DNA of 52,953 nucleotides from contig JAVBOH010000003.1 of assembly GCA_031550725.1 (NCBI GenBank), forward strand, positions 1 to 52,953. The letters are read 5' to 3'. The notes under the pieces were generated by a model. That model was not told the origin of the DNA. It did no database searches and was given only the letters and a program-made list of their open reading frames with translations. This stretch comes from UBA946 sp031550725 (lineage in GTDB: Bacteria; Bacillota; Clostridia; Oscillospirales; Ruminococcaceae). This document shows positions 1 to 6,278 of the stretch, piece after piece. The number at the start of each line of letters is the position of its first letter. Positions within the stretch are counted from its first letter, which is position 1. The position numbers were made by a program, and so were the translations under genes.

Positions 1-131
1 GGGGACTTTGACCCGTTAACGGGTAGCAAGTAACAGCCTTTGCACGGGCCAGACCGTAAAAAACGCCTTTAGGCGTGGCCAGTAGTACAGGGCTATGCCC
101 GCTAGAGAAAAACCCCCGGCTACGCCGGGGG
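1..131 (+). ncRNA. Possible structured RNA, 3' portion, cut by the window edge
   Basis: No ORF covers this stretch, and it is far more GC-rich and hairpin-dense than the surrounding intergenic DNA. Visible hairpins are ACCCGTTAACGGGT (11-24), ACGG/CCGT around 43-56, ACGCC-TTTA-GGCGT (63-76) and GGGC-TAT-GCCC (90-100), followed by a strong GC hairpin (113-131) that would end a plus-strand transcript. The 5' end lies outside the window. I cannot name the family. raiA RNA, common in Clostridia, is one candidate to test. It is not recognisably tmRNA, RNase P or a tRNA. Strand is inferred from the position of the terminal hairpin. Confidence 0.4.
108..131 (-). terminator. Rho-independent terminator of rtcB (probably bidirectional)
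   Basis: CCCCCGGC-TAC-GCCGGGGG stem (113-131). Read on the minus strand it is followed by TTTTT (112-108), directly downstream of the rtcB stop codon. On the plus strand the tail is ATATTTATT, a weaker terminator for the putative RNA at 1-131. Confidence 0.85.
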
Positions 132-144
132 ATATTTATTAATA

Positions 145-1350
145 TTAATCATTTCCTGCTTTGAAATTGTAAATTGGCTTAACAATGCTTAAGACATCAA
201 CAGTATCATTAATATTATCAAGAATTGACTGAATATTCTTATATGCCATCGGACATTCGTCAAGGGTGTTTTGATTTACCGATGTTGTATAAACACTTTT
301 CATCTGTTTCTTAAATTCCGAAACAGTGAAAGTTTCCTTTGCCTCACGTCTGCTCATTAAACGACCAGCACCATGCGGAGCAGAGAAGTTCCAGTTTTCA
401 TTACCTTTACCAATGCAGACAAGACTTCCGTCACGCATATTAATCGGAATAATAAGTTTTTCACCCTTTTGCGCAGAAACAGCCCCCTTACGCAAAATCA
501 TATTATCTGTATCAATATAGTTATGAATAGTTGAAAACTGCTCGGTAACATTGAGTTTCATGCCCTTGATAATTTCATCCATCATAGCCATACGGCTGAC
601 TAAAGCAAACTGCTGAATAATCTTCATATCATGAATATACTGATTAAAAAGCTCACCCTCTGCATAAGCAAAATGCTTTGGAATTGGTGTGAATTTTGTA
701 CCTTTAAGCTTTTTAATTTCACGTTCAATTTGATTTTCTTTGCTTGTACCCTTTAGCTTTTCGATTAATGCATTAATATCACTGTTTGATGACCTATTAA
801 GCTGATGGAAAGCTTCATTCTGATAGTATTTTGCTACTTCAAGCCCTAAGTGTCGTGAGCCGGAATGAATAACAATATAAATGTTTTTATGCTCATCCAT
901 ATTTGCTTCAATAAAATGATTACCGCCGCCAAGTGTGCCTAAACTTTTTTCAGCCTTAAGGTGATTAATTTGCCTTATACAATAAAGCTTTGATAAATCA
1001 ATCTGTTCCATAAACCTATGCGGTTTTTCACGAATATTAAAGCCACTGGGGATTTTTGCATAAATAAGCTTATCAAGCTTTTCAAGTTCAATATGCTTTT
1101 CCTTGATTTTTATAGTTTCCATTCCGCACCCGATATCAACGCCAACTAAATTAGGCACGATTTTATCTGTAATAGTCATGGTTGTGCCAACAGTACATCC
1201 CGAGCCTGCATGAATATCAGGCATCATACGAATTTTTTCACCGAGCACAAACTCTTGATTGCAAAGCTCCAAAACCTGTGCAGCTGACATTTCATCCAAA
1301 ACATCAGTAAAAACTTGTGCGGTATTATATTTTCCTTTGAATTCAATCAT
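145..1350 (-). CDS. rtcB: RtcB-family RNA ligase
   Basis: 401 aa, the short bacterial form of RtcB. The family joins RNA 2',3'-cyclic phosphate or 3'-phosphate ends to 5'-OH ends using GTP and Mn2+, for repair of tRNA and other RNAs in the cytoplasm. Visible motifs: VGVDIGCGM (69-77, metal-binding Cys), GGGNHFIE (141-148), IHSGSRHLG (161-169) and APHGAGRLMSRREAK, whose His326 matches the guanylylated histidine of the family. All metal and nucleotide motifs look intact. The start is ATG behind AGAAAGGAC. It lies about 30 bases downstream of a strong terminator that follows a 26-codon leader ORF, and no separate promoter is evident in between, so expression probably depends on read-through. No archease, rtcA or rtcR gene is adjacent. 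Confidence 0.93.
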   Translation of the reverse strand: MIEFKGKYNTAQVFTDVLDEMSAAQVLELCNQEFVLGEKIRMMPDIHAGSGCTVGTTMTITDKIVPNLVGVDIGCGMETIKIKEKHIELEKLDKLIYAKIPSGFNIREKPHRFMEQIDLSKLYCIRQINHLKAEKSLGTLGGGNHFIEANMDEHKNIYIVIHSGSRHLGLEVAKYYQNEAFHQLNRSSNSDINALIEKLKGTSKENQIEREIKKLKGTKFTPIPKHFAYAEGELFNQYIHDMKIIQQFALVSRMAMMDEIIKGMKLNVTEQFSTIHNYIDTDNMILRKGAVSAQKGEKLIIPINMRDGSLVCIGKGNENWNFSAPHGAGRLMSRREAKETFTVSEFKKQMKSVYTTSVNQNTLDECPMAYKNIQSILDNINDTVDVLSIVKPIYNFKAGND

Positions 1351-1381
1351 AAAATAAGTCCTTTCTTAATTGCATGGGGGA

Positions 1382-1414
1382 TAAAAAAGCACCCCCAAAA
1401 ATCTTGGGAGTGCT
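1382..1414 (-). terminator. Terminator/attenuator hairpin in the rtcB leader
   Basis: Minus-strand hairpin AGCACTCCCAAGA / TTGGGGGTGCT followed by TTTTTT, placed between the small leader ORF and rtcB. Its 5' arm contains CTCCCAA (plus-strand 1404-1410). This is complementary to TTGGGAG inside the leader ORF (plus-strand 1473-1479), so an alternative antiterminator pairing is possible. Confidence 0.75.
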
Positions 1415-1443
1415 ATGATATTTAACATAACAAAATTAATTCA

Positions 1444-1524
1444 CTATATATTTATACAGCGAACTATACTTCCTCCCAATTGTATTCGATTTTGTTTTTT
1501 TTGTATCTGATATATTATTGTCAT
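1444..1524 (-). CDS. 26-codon leader ORF upstream of rtcB
   Basis: A short ORF of 26 codons beginning MTIIYQIQKK, with a strong AAAAGGAGG site 8 bases before its ATG. It lies about 30 bases downstream of a consensus promoter and is followed by a terminator and then rtcB. All seven isoleucine codons (positions 3, 4, 7, 14, 20, 24, 26) are ATA, the codon read only by the lysidine-modified tRNA-Ile. Codons 16-19 overlap the TTGGGAGGA segment that can pair with the terminator 5' arm. This arrangement resembles a regulatory leader peptide. Translation is well supported by signals; regulatory function is inference. It could instead be a free-standing small protein. Confidence 0.55.
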   Translation of the reverse strand: MTIIYQIQKKQNRIQLGGSIVRCINI

Positions 1525-1557
1525 TTTAGTCCGCCTCCTTTTCAATATTATTGTTGA

Positions 1558-1586
1558 AGTATAACACATAAAATATACATTGTCAA
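1558..1586 (-). promoter_or_regulatory. Sigma-A promoter for the rtcB leader transcript
   Basis: Minus strand: TTGACA (1586-1581), 17-base spacer, TATACT (1563-1558). The leader ORF ribosome site follows about 15-25 bases after the -10 box. Confidence 0.8.
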
Positions 1587-1643
1587 GTAAAATTTAAAGT
1601 TAATATTTGATAATTAATCTGAATATCAATAAGAAATTAATAG

Positions 1644-1742
1644 ATTGCAATAATGGCAGAGGAGTCAGCAGCAAGCAGTGAGGAGCTGTCTAAACAAGCA
1701 AGCTCACTTCAGGAAATTGTTCAGAAATTTAAGCTTAGATAA
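1644..1742 (+). pseudogene. Remnant of a methyl-accepting chemotaxis protein (C-terminal tail only)
   Basis: In one frame, after an in-frame stop at 1641-1643, the sequence reads IAIMAEESAASSEELSKQAS and continues to EIVQKFKLR and a stop. This is the typical end of a chemotaxis receptor signalling domain (AAASEELS..A..L.E.V..FKL). Upstream DNA contains no other receptor sequence, no ribosome site precedes the internal ATG, and the tail still has a good terminator behind it. The likely reading is that a gene was deleted, leaving about 30 codons. No other chemotaxis gene is in the window. Confidence 0.7.
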
Positions 1743-1762
1743 TTTATCAATTAATATAAAAT

Positions 1763-1807
1763 ACCAAGCATATTGCACTATTTTAGTGTGGTATGCTTGT
1801 TTTTTTA
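1763..1807 (+). terminator. Terminator following the receptor remnant
   Basis: CAAGCATA...TATGCTTG stem extended by GCAC/GTGT pairing, then TTTTTTT at 1800-1806. It was probably the terminator of the lost chemotaxis receptor gene. Confidence 0.75.
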
Positions 1808-1837
1808 TTAAAATAAAGAAAATTTCAAAAAAACTGT

Positions 1838-1866
1838 AACGCCAAAATGTCCGATTGCATAACTTA
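1838..1866 (+). promoter_or_regulatory. SigK-like sporulation promoter candidate
   Basis: AAC (1838-1840), 17 bases, then CATAACTTA (1858-1866) fits the mother-cell SigK pattern AC-N16/17-CATAnnnTA. It lies about 60 bases upstream of the small gene at 1927. No good sigma-A pair is obvious here. This supports a late-sporulation role for the following two genes, but short consensus matches arise by chance in AT-rich DNA. Confidence 0.35.
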
Positions 1867-1926
1867 TACTGTTAGCACAAAAACGCTGACAAATTTAAAA
1901 CCTAAATTTGAAAGGAATTATTTATT

Positions 1927-2220
1927 ATGAGTATGCCAAAAATCGAAGGTAGCGACGTTATCCGCTGCCAAGCAATCACAGACCTTATTCAATCAGTAGC
2001 ACTTGAACAGACTGCACTATCACATATCCTAAACGCAGAGGGTGAAAAAATTCAGGCTGTCCTAGCAGATGATGAGGTAACTCCTGAGTTGCTTTTGAAA
2101 ACAAACAAATCAGTTCAGGGAATGGTTGAAGCTATCACAAGACTTGAAATGCTATTACATTCAAAGCTTCACTTGTTCGGCGATGCACTTCAGGAAGAAT
2201 GTGAGAAGGAAGATCCGTAA
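1927..2220 (+). CDS. Small helical protein with ALSHILNAEGEKIQ motif, probably spore-associated
   Basis: 97 aa, soluble, predicted mostly helical, no signal peptide or membrane segment. The central motif ALEQTALSHILNAEGEKIQ is recurrent in Clostridia, often in small proteins or as a module within Cys-rich or collagen-like surface proteins; I know no biochemical role for it. The next gene carries the same module (IALTETALSHILNAEGEKLQ) inside a larger Cys-rich protein, and the two lie 56 bases apart, so they probably form one operon and may assemble together. The ribosome site is GAAAGGAA before the ATG. A SigK-like promoter upstream and the Cys-rich neighbours suggest a spore coat or exosporium component; this is inference. 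Confidence 0.75.
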   Translation: MSMPKIEGSDVIRCQAITDLIQSVALEQTALSHILNAEGEKIQAVLADDEVTPELLLKTNKSVQGMVEAITRLEMLLHSKLHLFGDALQEECEKEDP

Positions 2221-2276
2221 TCACCTTTTAAGCATTTTAACTTAAGTTGTTAAAATTTTCTTGAAAGGAGATTTCA

Positions 2277-3524
2277 ATGGATATCCCGCATATTGATGAG
2301 CTATTTTACTTAGAGCGTGATGGGTTAAAATATAGAGGGATAGCATTCGATGGTTGTCATTTTTATTTGACAGAAAGAAATAATATCCATGTATATGATC
2401 TTTCAATGAGAAAGGTTAAACATATTCAGACCTGTGGATGTTATACATCGATATGCCATGATCCTACATTGGATTGTTTTTGGGCATTATCCGATAATGA
2501 CTGGCATGCTTATCGTCTTGATTCCAATTTGTGTGAGATAGATAGTATCTGCTTACCATACGCTTTAGGCAAACCCACCGGAATTTCTTGCAGTGAGAAT
2601 GACAATGAGCTTTTAATTACAGCTGATAATAATATTTACTGCATATCAAAATTCGGTTACATGAATGCATATAAAGTTAACAGTATATCAGGAGCACTTT
2701 ATTTGTGCGCCTGCGATATAGACAGCGGTTATTTGTGTTCTGCAATATTTCAGCATGGCAATACGATAAAACTGCATAATTCCTGCAAAACGTCATGCAG
2801 CATATTATTGCCAGACTGCTATATGACAGCTGCAATGACTTGTGGCAGATGTTGTCATGAAGCTTTTCTTCTAGTAGTTAAGGATAACTGTTATTACCGC
2901 ATACTTCGCTGTTATACAAAAAAGTGCAAATGCCGCAGTCAACATAAAGATAATTGCTGTGATCCATGTAAAGATTCACGCTGTAATCATCACTCTGAAA
3001 TATGCTGTGACTGTAAAGAGCCGTGCTGCGACAAAAAGCAATGCTGCAAAGCAGATCACTGCTTGGCATTATGCCGCAGAAGATGTAAAGAACAGGAACT
3101 ATGTGATATCATTGAATCGATTGCCCTGACTGAAACAGCACTTTCGCATATATTAAATGCTGAGGGTGAAAAGCTGCAAAAAATTCTTGAACTGTCTGAT
3201 AAACCGGAAACAATTTTAGAAACTAATAAATCAATAAGTGCAACAATTGCAAAGGTTACACACCTTGAATATGTTCTTTTTGAAAAGCTCCAGATGGTAC
3301 AGGAAATGAGCAACTGTGAAAAAGTAAAATCGTGCTGTGATAAAGATGGCAAATGTGACAAGGATTGCTGTAAATCACTGTGCTGTGAAACAACACGGTA
3401 TTATGAAAAACAGTGTTGTCATAAACATAATGATTGCTGTGAACAGAATTGTTGTCATGAGAAGAATTGCTGCTGTCATGAGCAGTATGATGAACCTTAT
3501 AGCAGTAATCAGGATTACTGTTAA
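2277..3524 (+). CDS. Cys-rich probable spore-surface protein with helical module
   Basis: 415 aa with three visible parts. Residues about 1-215 look like short beta-propeller-type repeats (for example RGIAFDGCHFYLTERNNIHVYDL). Residues about 215-280 are very Cys-rich with CC pairs (CCDPCKDSRC, CCDCKEPCCDKKQCC). Residues about 280-345 hold the helical module shared with the preceding gene (SIALTETALSHILNAEGEKL). A second Cys/His-rich tail ends the protein (ENCC- and HEKNCCCHEQ-like runs). There is no signal peptide, consistent with deposition on a forespore from the mother-cell cytoplasm. The cysteine density recalls exosporium proteins such as CdeC of Clostridioides difficile, but no homology is claimed. 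The ribosome site is GAAAGGAG. A metal-binding role is an alternative. Confidence 0.8.
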   Translation: MDIPHIDELFYLERDGLKYRGIAFDGCHFYLTERNNIHVYDLSMRKVKHIQTCGCYTSICHDPTLDCFWALSDNDWHAYRLDSNLCEIDSICLPYALGKPTGISCSENDNELLITADNNIYCISKFGYMNAYKVNSISGALYLCACDIDSGYLCSAIFQHGNTIKLHNSCKTSCSILLPDCYMTAAMTCGRCCHEAFLLVVKDNCYYRILRCYTKKCKCRSQHKDNCCDPCKDSRCNHHSEICCDCKEPCCDKKQCCKADHCLALCRRRCKEQELCDIIESIALTETALSHILNAEGEKLQKILELSDKPETILETNKSISATIAKVTHLEYVLFEKLQMVQEMSNCEKVKSCCDKDGKCDKDCCKSLCCETTRYYEKQCCHKHNDCCEQNCCHEKNCCCHEQYDEPYSSNQDYC

Positions 3525-3603
3525 TTTTATACTAATCCTACTCTAAAATGCTTGCATTTTAAAGATTCTTTGCAAAGCGAAACATTTAGACATAAATAAA
3601 TAT

Positions 3604-3642
3604 GGCGGCGCTGCATTTAATGTTATGCAGCGCCGTTTTTTC
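3604..3642 (+). terminator. Rho-independent terminator
   Basis: GGCGCTGCAT / ATGCAGCGCC stem with an 8-base loop, then GTTTTTT. It ends the transcript of the 1927-3524 gene pair. Confidence 0.85.
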
Positions 3643-3780
3643 ATTACAGATTAAGAGTAACATAAATACCATTGCCTGAATAATATATTATGTGAATACT
3701 TAATTCATAATTTTAGACAATATAGTTTCACATGACGTAAAAGACTAATATAAATAGAATATTTTGAATGGAGAATTGAT

Positions 3781-4440
3781 ATGTCTGATATGTTTTACGG
3801 GCATGATAGATTAGGTCCAGACTGCTTTGAGCATGAAAAATGTGATGTATGTCCAATGGGTACACATTTCGAATGCGGCAAAGGCTGCGTACCTGACAAA
3901 GAATGCCCACATGGTACTCATCGTGAAGGTAAAAAATGCGTACCTGATATAACTTGCCCATGCGGCATGAAATATGATGAATGTTTAAAATGCTGTGTAC
4001 CAGAATGTGAATGCCCATGCGGCACACATTTTGAATGCGGCAAGGGCTGTGTACCTGATAAGGAATGTCCATGCGGAACTCATCGTGAGGGAATGAAGTG
4101 CGTACCAAACGTAATCTGCCCATGTGGTATGTGTTATGATGAAAAGAAAAAATGCTGTGTACCAGAATGTGAATGTCCATGCGGCACACATTTTGAATGC
4201 GGCAAGGGTTGTGTTCCTGACAAGGAATGCCCTATGGGTACACACAGAGAGGGTAAAAAATGTGTTCCAAACATTGAATGCCCATGCGGAATGCACTATG
4301 ATGAAAAATTAAAGTGCTGTGTACCAGACTGTCCAAAACCACAGCCTCATCCTTGTTATATGTTCGGTGAGATGGAAACAGACTGCTGTCACGAAAAGCC
4401 AGTTTTCTGTGACCCTTGTGATTTTTATAAGAATAGATAA
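3781..4440 (+). CDS. Cys-rich tandem-repeat protein
   Basis: 219 aa. After a 23-residue head, three near-identical repeats of about 54 residues follow (residues 24-185). Each is built of three sub-units beginning CP: CPxGTHFECGKGCVPDKE, CPxGTHREGKKCVPxxx and CPCGMxYDExxKCCVPxCx. A His/Cys tail follows (DCCHEKPVFCDPCDFYKNR). There is no signal peptide or membrane segment. The pattern is compatible with dense disulfide cross-linking or metal binding. Proximity to the other Cys-rich gene suggests a spore coat or exosporium structural protein, which is inference. The ribosome site is a weak GGAGA before the ATG. It is separated from the upstream pair by a terminator, so it is transcribed separately. 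Repeat number may vary between strains. Confidence 0.82.
   Translation: MSDMFYGHDRLGPDCFEHEKCDVCPMGTHFECGKGCVPDKECPHGTHREGKKCVPDITCPCGMKYDECLKCCVPECECPCGTHFECGKGCVPDKECPCGTHREGMKCVPNVICPCGMCYDEKKKCCVPECECPCGTHFECGKGCVPDKECPMGTHREGKKCVPNIECPCGMHYDEKLKCCVPDCPKPQPHPCYMFGEMETDCCHEKPVFCDPCDFYKNR
3850..4335 (+). repeat. Three tandem 162-bp coding repeats
   Basis: Units 3850-4011, 4012-4173 and 4174-4335 encode three nearly identical 54-residue Cys-rich blocks. Nucleotide identity is high but not perfect, with third-base differences, so the duplication is not brand new. Confidence 0.85.
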
Positions 4441-4445
4441 AATAA

Positions 4446-4482
4446 ATGGCATCTGCATTTCAATATGAAGTGCAGATGCCAT
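4446..4482. terminator. Bidirectional terminator between convergent genes
   Basis: ATGGCATCTGCA / TGCAGATGCCAT, a 12-bp perfect stem between the Cys-rich repeat gene and nspC, with AT-rich flanks on both sides. Confidence 0.75.
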
Positions 4483-4486
4483 AAAT

Positions 4487-5626
4487 TTATAACCTATTCT
4501 TAAAATCATCATATCCAAAAGTACGGATAATTTCATCAGTACCATCTGTTTTATGAAGTACGATTGATGGTAAACCGATACCGTTAAAGGTATTGTTTTT
4601 AACCATAGAATAAATAGCCATATCACAGAAAATAAGCCTGTCGTTTTCCATTAGTGGTTTATCAAAGGAATAATCACCAATAATATCACCAGCAAGGCAG
4701 GTTGGACCGCCAAGCCTGTATGTATATGCTTTTTCGCCAGCAATACCTGAACCTATAATGTTAGGACGGTAAGGCATTTCCAGAACATCAGGCATATGGC
4801 AAGCAGCAGAGGTATCAACAATTGCTAAATCCATACCGTTTTTAAGTGTATCAAGCACAGTTGTAACAAGATATCCTGTATTTAATGCAACTGCTTCACC
4901 AGGCTCTAAATAAACCTGAACATCATATTTATCACGAATATAAGTGATAACAGAAATAAGCTTTTCGATGTCATAATCATCACGTGTAATGTGATGACCT
5001 CCGCCGAAATTTATCCATTTAAGTCCATGCAGATATTTCTCAAAACGCTCCTCGATTTTTTGAACAGTTCGTTCAAGCACATCCGCACCTTGCTCACACA
5101 TTGTATGAAAATGCAGACCATTTACATAAGAGGGGAGGGTGTCGGGGAAATTATCAATCGTGCAGCCAAGACGAGAATTAATAAAGCATGGGTTATAAAT
5201 ATCAGTTTCGATTTCAGAGTATTCAGGGTTCATTCTGATACCAATTTCGATATCCCTGCCTGATTTTTCAATATATGGATAGAATTTATCAAGCTGCTTG
5301 AAATTATTGAAAACAATATGGTCGGCAGTATTAACAATTTCATCAAACTCGGCAGGATTAAAAGCAGGGTTATAAACATGAACCTCACGATTACCCATTT
5401 CCTCACGTCCAAGCTTAGCCTCAAAAAGACCGCTTGCAGTAGTTCCTGCAAGATACTCCGATATCAGCGGATATGTCGAGTACATAGAGTAAGCCTTTTG
5501 AGCAAGAAGGATTTTACAGCCTGTCTTATCTTGAACATTTTTTAGTATCTGAAGATTTTTTATAAGCAAACGTTCATCGACAACATAGCATGGGGTAGGA
5601 AGATTTTTTATATCAAAATCAATCAT
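4487..5626 (-). CDS. nspC: Carboxynorspermidine/carboxyspermidine decarboxylase
   Basis: 379 aa, the usual length for NspC. This is a PLP-dependent fold-III (alanine-racemase-like) decarboxylase that makes norspermidine or spermidine from the carboxy-polyamine in the cytoplasm. Evidence: PTPCYVVDE near the N-terminus, the PLP lysine in LLAQKAYS (Lys44), NGLHFHTMCEQ, NFGGGHH, LEPGEAV, ACHMPDVLEMPYRP and GGPTCLAGD. These residues distinguish NspC from diaminopimelate or arginine decarboxylases. The usual partner, carboxynorspermidine dehydrogenase, is not in the window. It lies 18 bases downstream of the DUF896 gene on the same strand and is probably co-transcribed with it. The start is an ATG behind AGGTGAT. 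Confidence 0.93.
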   Translation of the reverse strand: MIDFDIKNLPTPCYVVDERLLIKNLQILKNVQDKTGCKILLAQKAYSMYSTYPLISEYLAGTTASGLFEAKLGREEMGNREVHVYNPAFNPAEFDEIVNTADHIVFNNFKQLDKFYPYIEKSGRDIEIGIRMNPEYSEIETDIYNPCFINSRLGCTIDNFPDTLPSYVNGLHFHTMCEQGADVLERTVQKIEERFEKYLHGLKWINFGGGHHITRDDYDIEKLISVITYIRDKYDVQVYLEPGEAVALNTGYLVTTVLDTLKNGMDLAIVDTSAACHMPDVLEMPYRPNIIGSGIAGEKAYTYRLGGPTCLAGDIIGDYSFDKPLMENDRLIFCDMAIYSMVKNNTFNGIGLPSIVLHKTDGTDEIIRTFGYDDFKNRL

Positions 5627-5644
5627 GTAATATCACCTAACCCT

Positions 5645-5827
5645 TTATTCTTCAGGCTTTCCGACAATTTCAATATTATCAAGCTGACCAGAAAGATTAT
5701 TAACAACACCACGTCGGTATTCGTTTCGAAGCTCAAGCTGCTCAGATTTTTCTAATTCTGTAAGACCCTCTGGTGTTCGTGATTTTTTTGCAAGCTCATT
5801 AATTCGAGCGATTTTTTCAGGTGTCAA
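5645..5827 (-). CDS. DUF896 family small protein
   Basis: 60 aa from a TTG start with AGAGGAG 8 bases upstream. A GTG nine bases earlier (5836) overlaps that ribosome site and is less likely. The sequence TPEKIARINELAKKSR and LRNEYRRGVVNNLSGQL matches the DUF896/YnzC family of small helical-hairpin proteins common in Firmicutes, whose function is unknown; the Bacillus member is SOS-linked. It is followed by nspC. Nothing in the sequence suggests a role in polyamine synthesis. Confidence 0.85.
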   Translation of the reverse strand: MTPEKIARINELAKKSRTPEGLTELEKSEQLELRNEYRRGVVNNLSGQLDNIEIVGKPEE

Positions 5828-5924
5828 TTTTAGCACTCCTCTTAGAAAAATAATAAAATTTATTATAACATATATTTATGAAGTTTTCAACATGGGTACT
5901 ATTAATTTGAACATAATAATACGT

Positions 5925-6062
5925 GTAGGGAGCGACGTCCAATGCGTGCAACGCACCCTACAAGCCTATTTTTTTGTAGGGGACGATGCCCACATCGTCC
6001 CGTTATTCGCCATTTTTTTCTTAAGTTACTTGCATTGGAGCGACGCCCTCGTCGCTCCCTAC
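5925..6062. repeat. Inverted-repeat intergenic element, composite
   Basis: 138 bp bounded by perfect 13-bp inverted repeats GTAGGGAGCGACG (5925-5937) and CGTCGCTCCCTAC (6050-6062). Inside sits a second palindromic unit starting GTAGGGGACGATG with ACATCGTCCC (about 5976-6002), so one element appears nested in another. No ORF or transposase is present. It belongs to the family also seen near 24.16, 34.99, 35.80 and 39.91 kb. Together with the hairpin at 6110-6146 it accounts for most of the gene-free interval 5828-6278. Confidence 0.75.
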
Positions 6063-6109
6063 ATTCGCTTGTTATTGGTGTTATACAAGTAATGAACAAC
6101 AATAAAAAG

Positions 6110-6146
6110 AAATAACCGCCCACCTTCCCAAATGTGACGGTTATTT
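6110..6146. other. Long hairpin of unassigned role
   Basis: AAATAACCG / CGGTTATTT stem with a loop of about 19 bases in the gap between the DUF896 gene and ackA. It might be a weak terminator or part of the neighbouring repeat element. There is no clear T-run. Confidence 0.4.
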
Positions 6147-6234
6147 CGTAACTGACATAATGGGAGTAAACCGACAGTGGTATACTCTCTTTATATTTAT
6201 ATTATACAATGGATTGAAATATAAGTCAAGAGCA

Positions 6235-6266
6235 AGAAAATCGTGGTACCCCAAAAGGATACCACG
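6235..6266 (-). terminator. Terminator of ackA
   Basis: Minus strand CGTGGTATCC / GGGTACCACG stem followed by ATTTTCTT, just after the ackA stop codon. Confidence 0.7.
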
Positions 6267-6278
6267 AAAAATATATAA

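Noticed and set aside
1..131. tmRNA, RNase P RNA, tRNA or Y-RNA-type tRNA mimic
   Set aside because: No T-loop GTTCRA sequence, no CCA-type 3' end and no recognisable conserved core of those RNAs.
1381..1600. T-box riboswitch in the rtcB leader
   Set aside because: No T-box sequence (TGGNACCGCG-like) or specifier-loop features; the region instead holds a translated short ORF and a simple terminator.
3985..4296. Minus-strand open frame with repeated Ala/Trp/Phe segments opposite the Cys-rich repeat gene
   Set aside because: It mirrors the tandem repeats of the plus-strand gene, has no ribosome site, and the plus-strand product has sensible composition.
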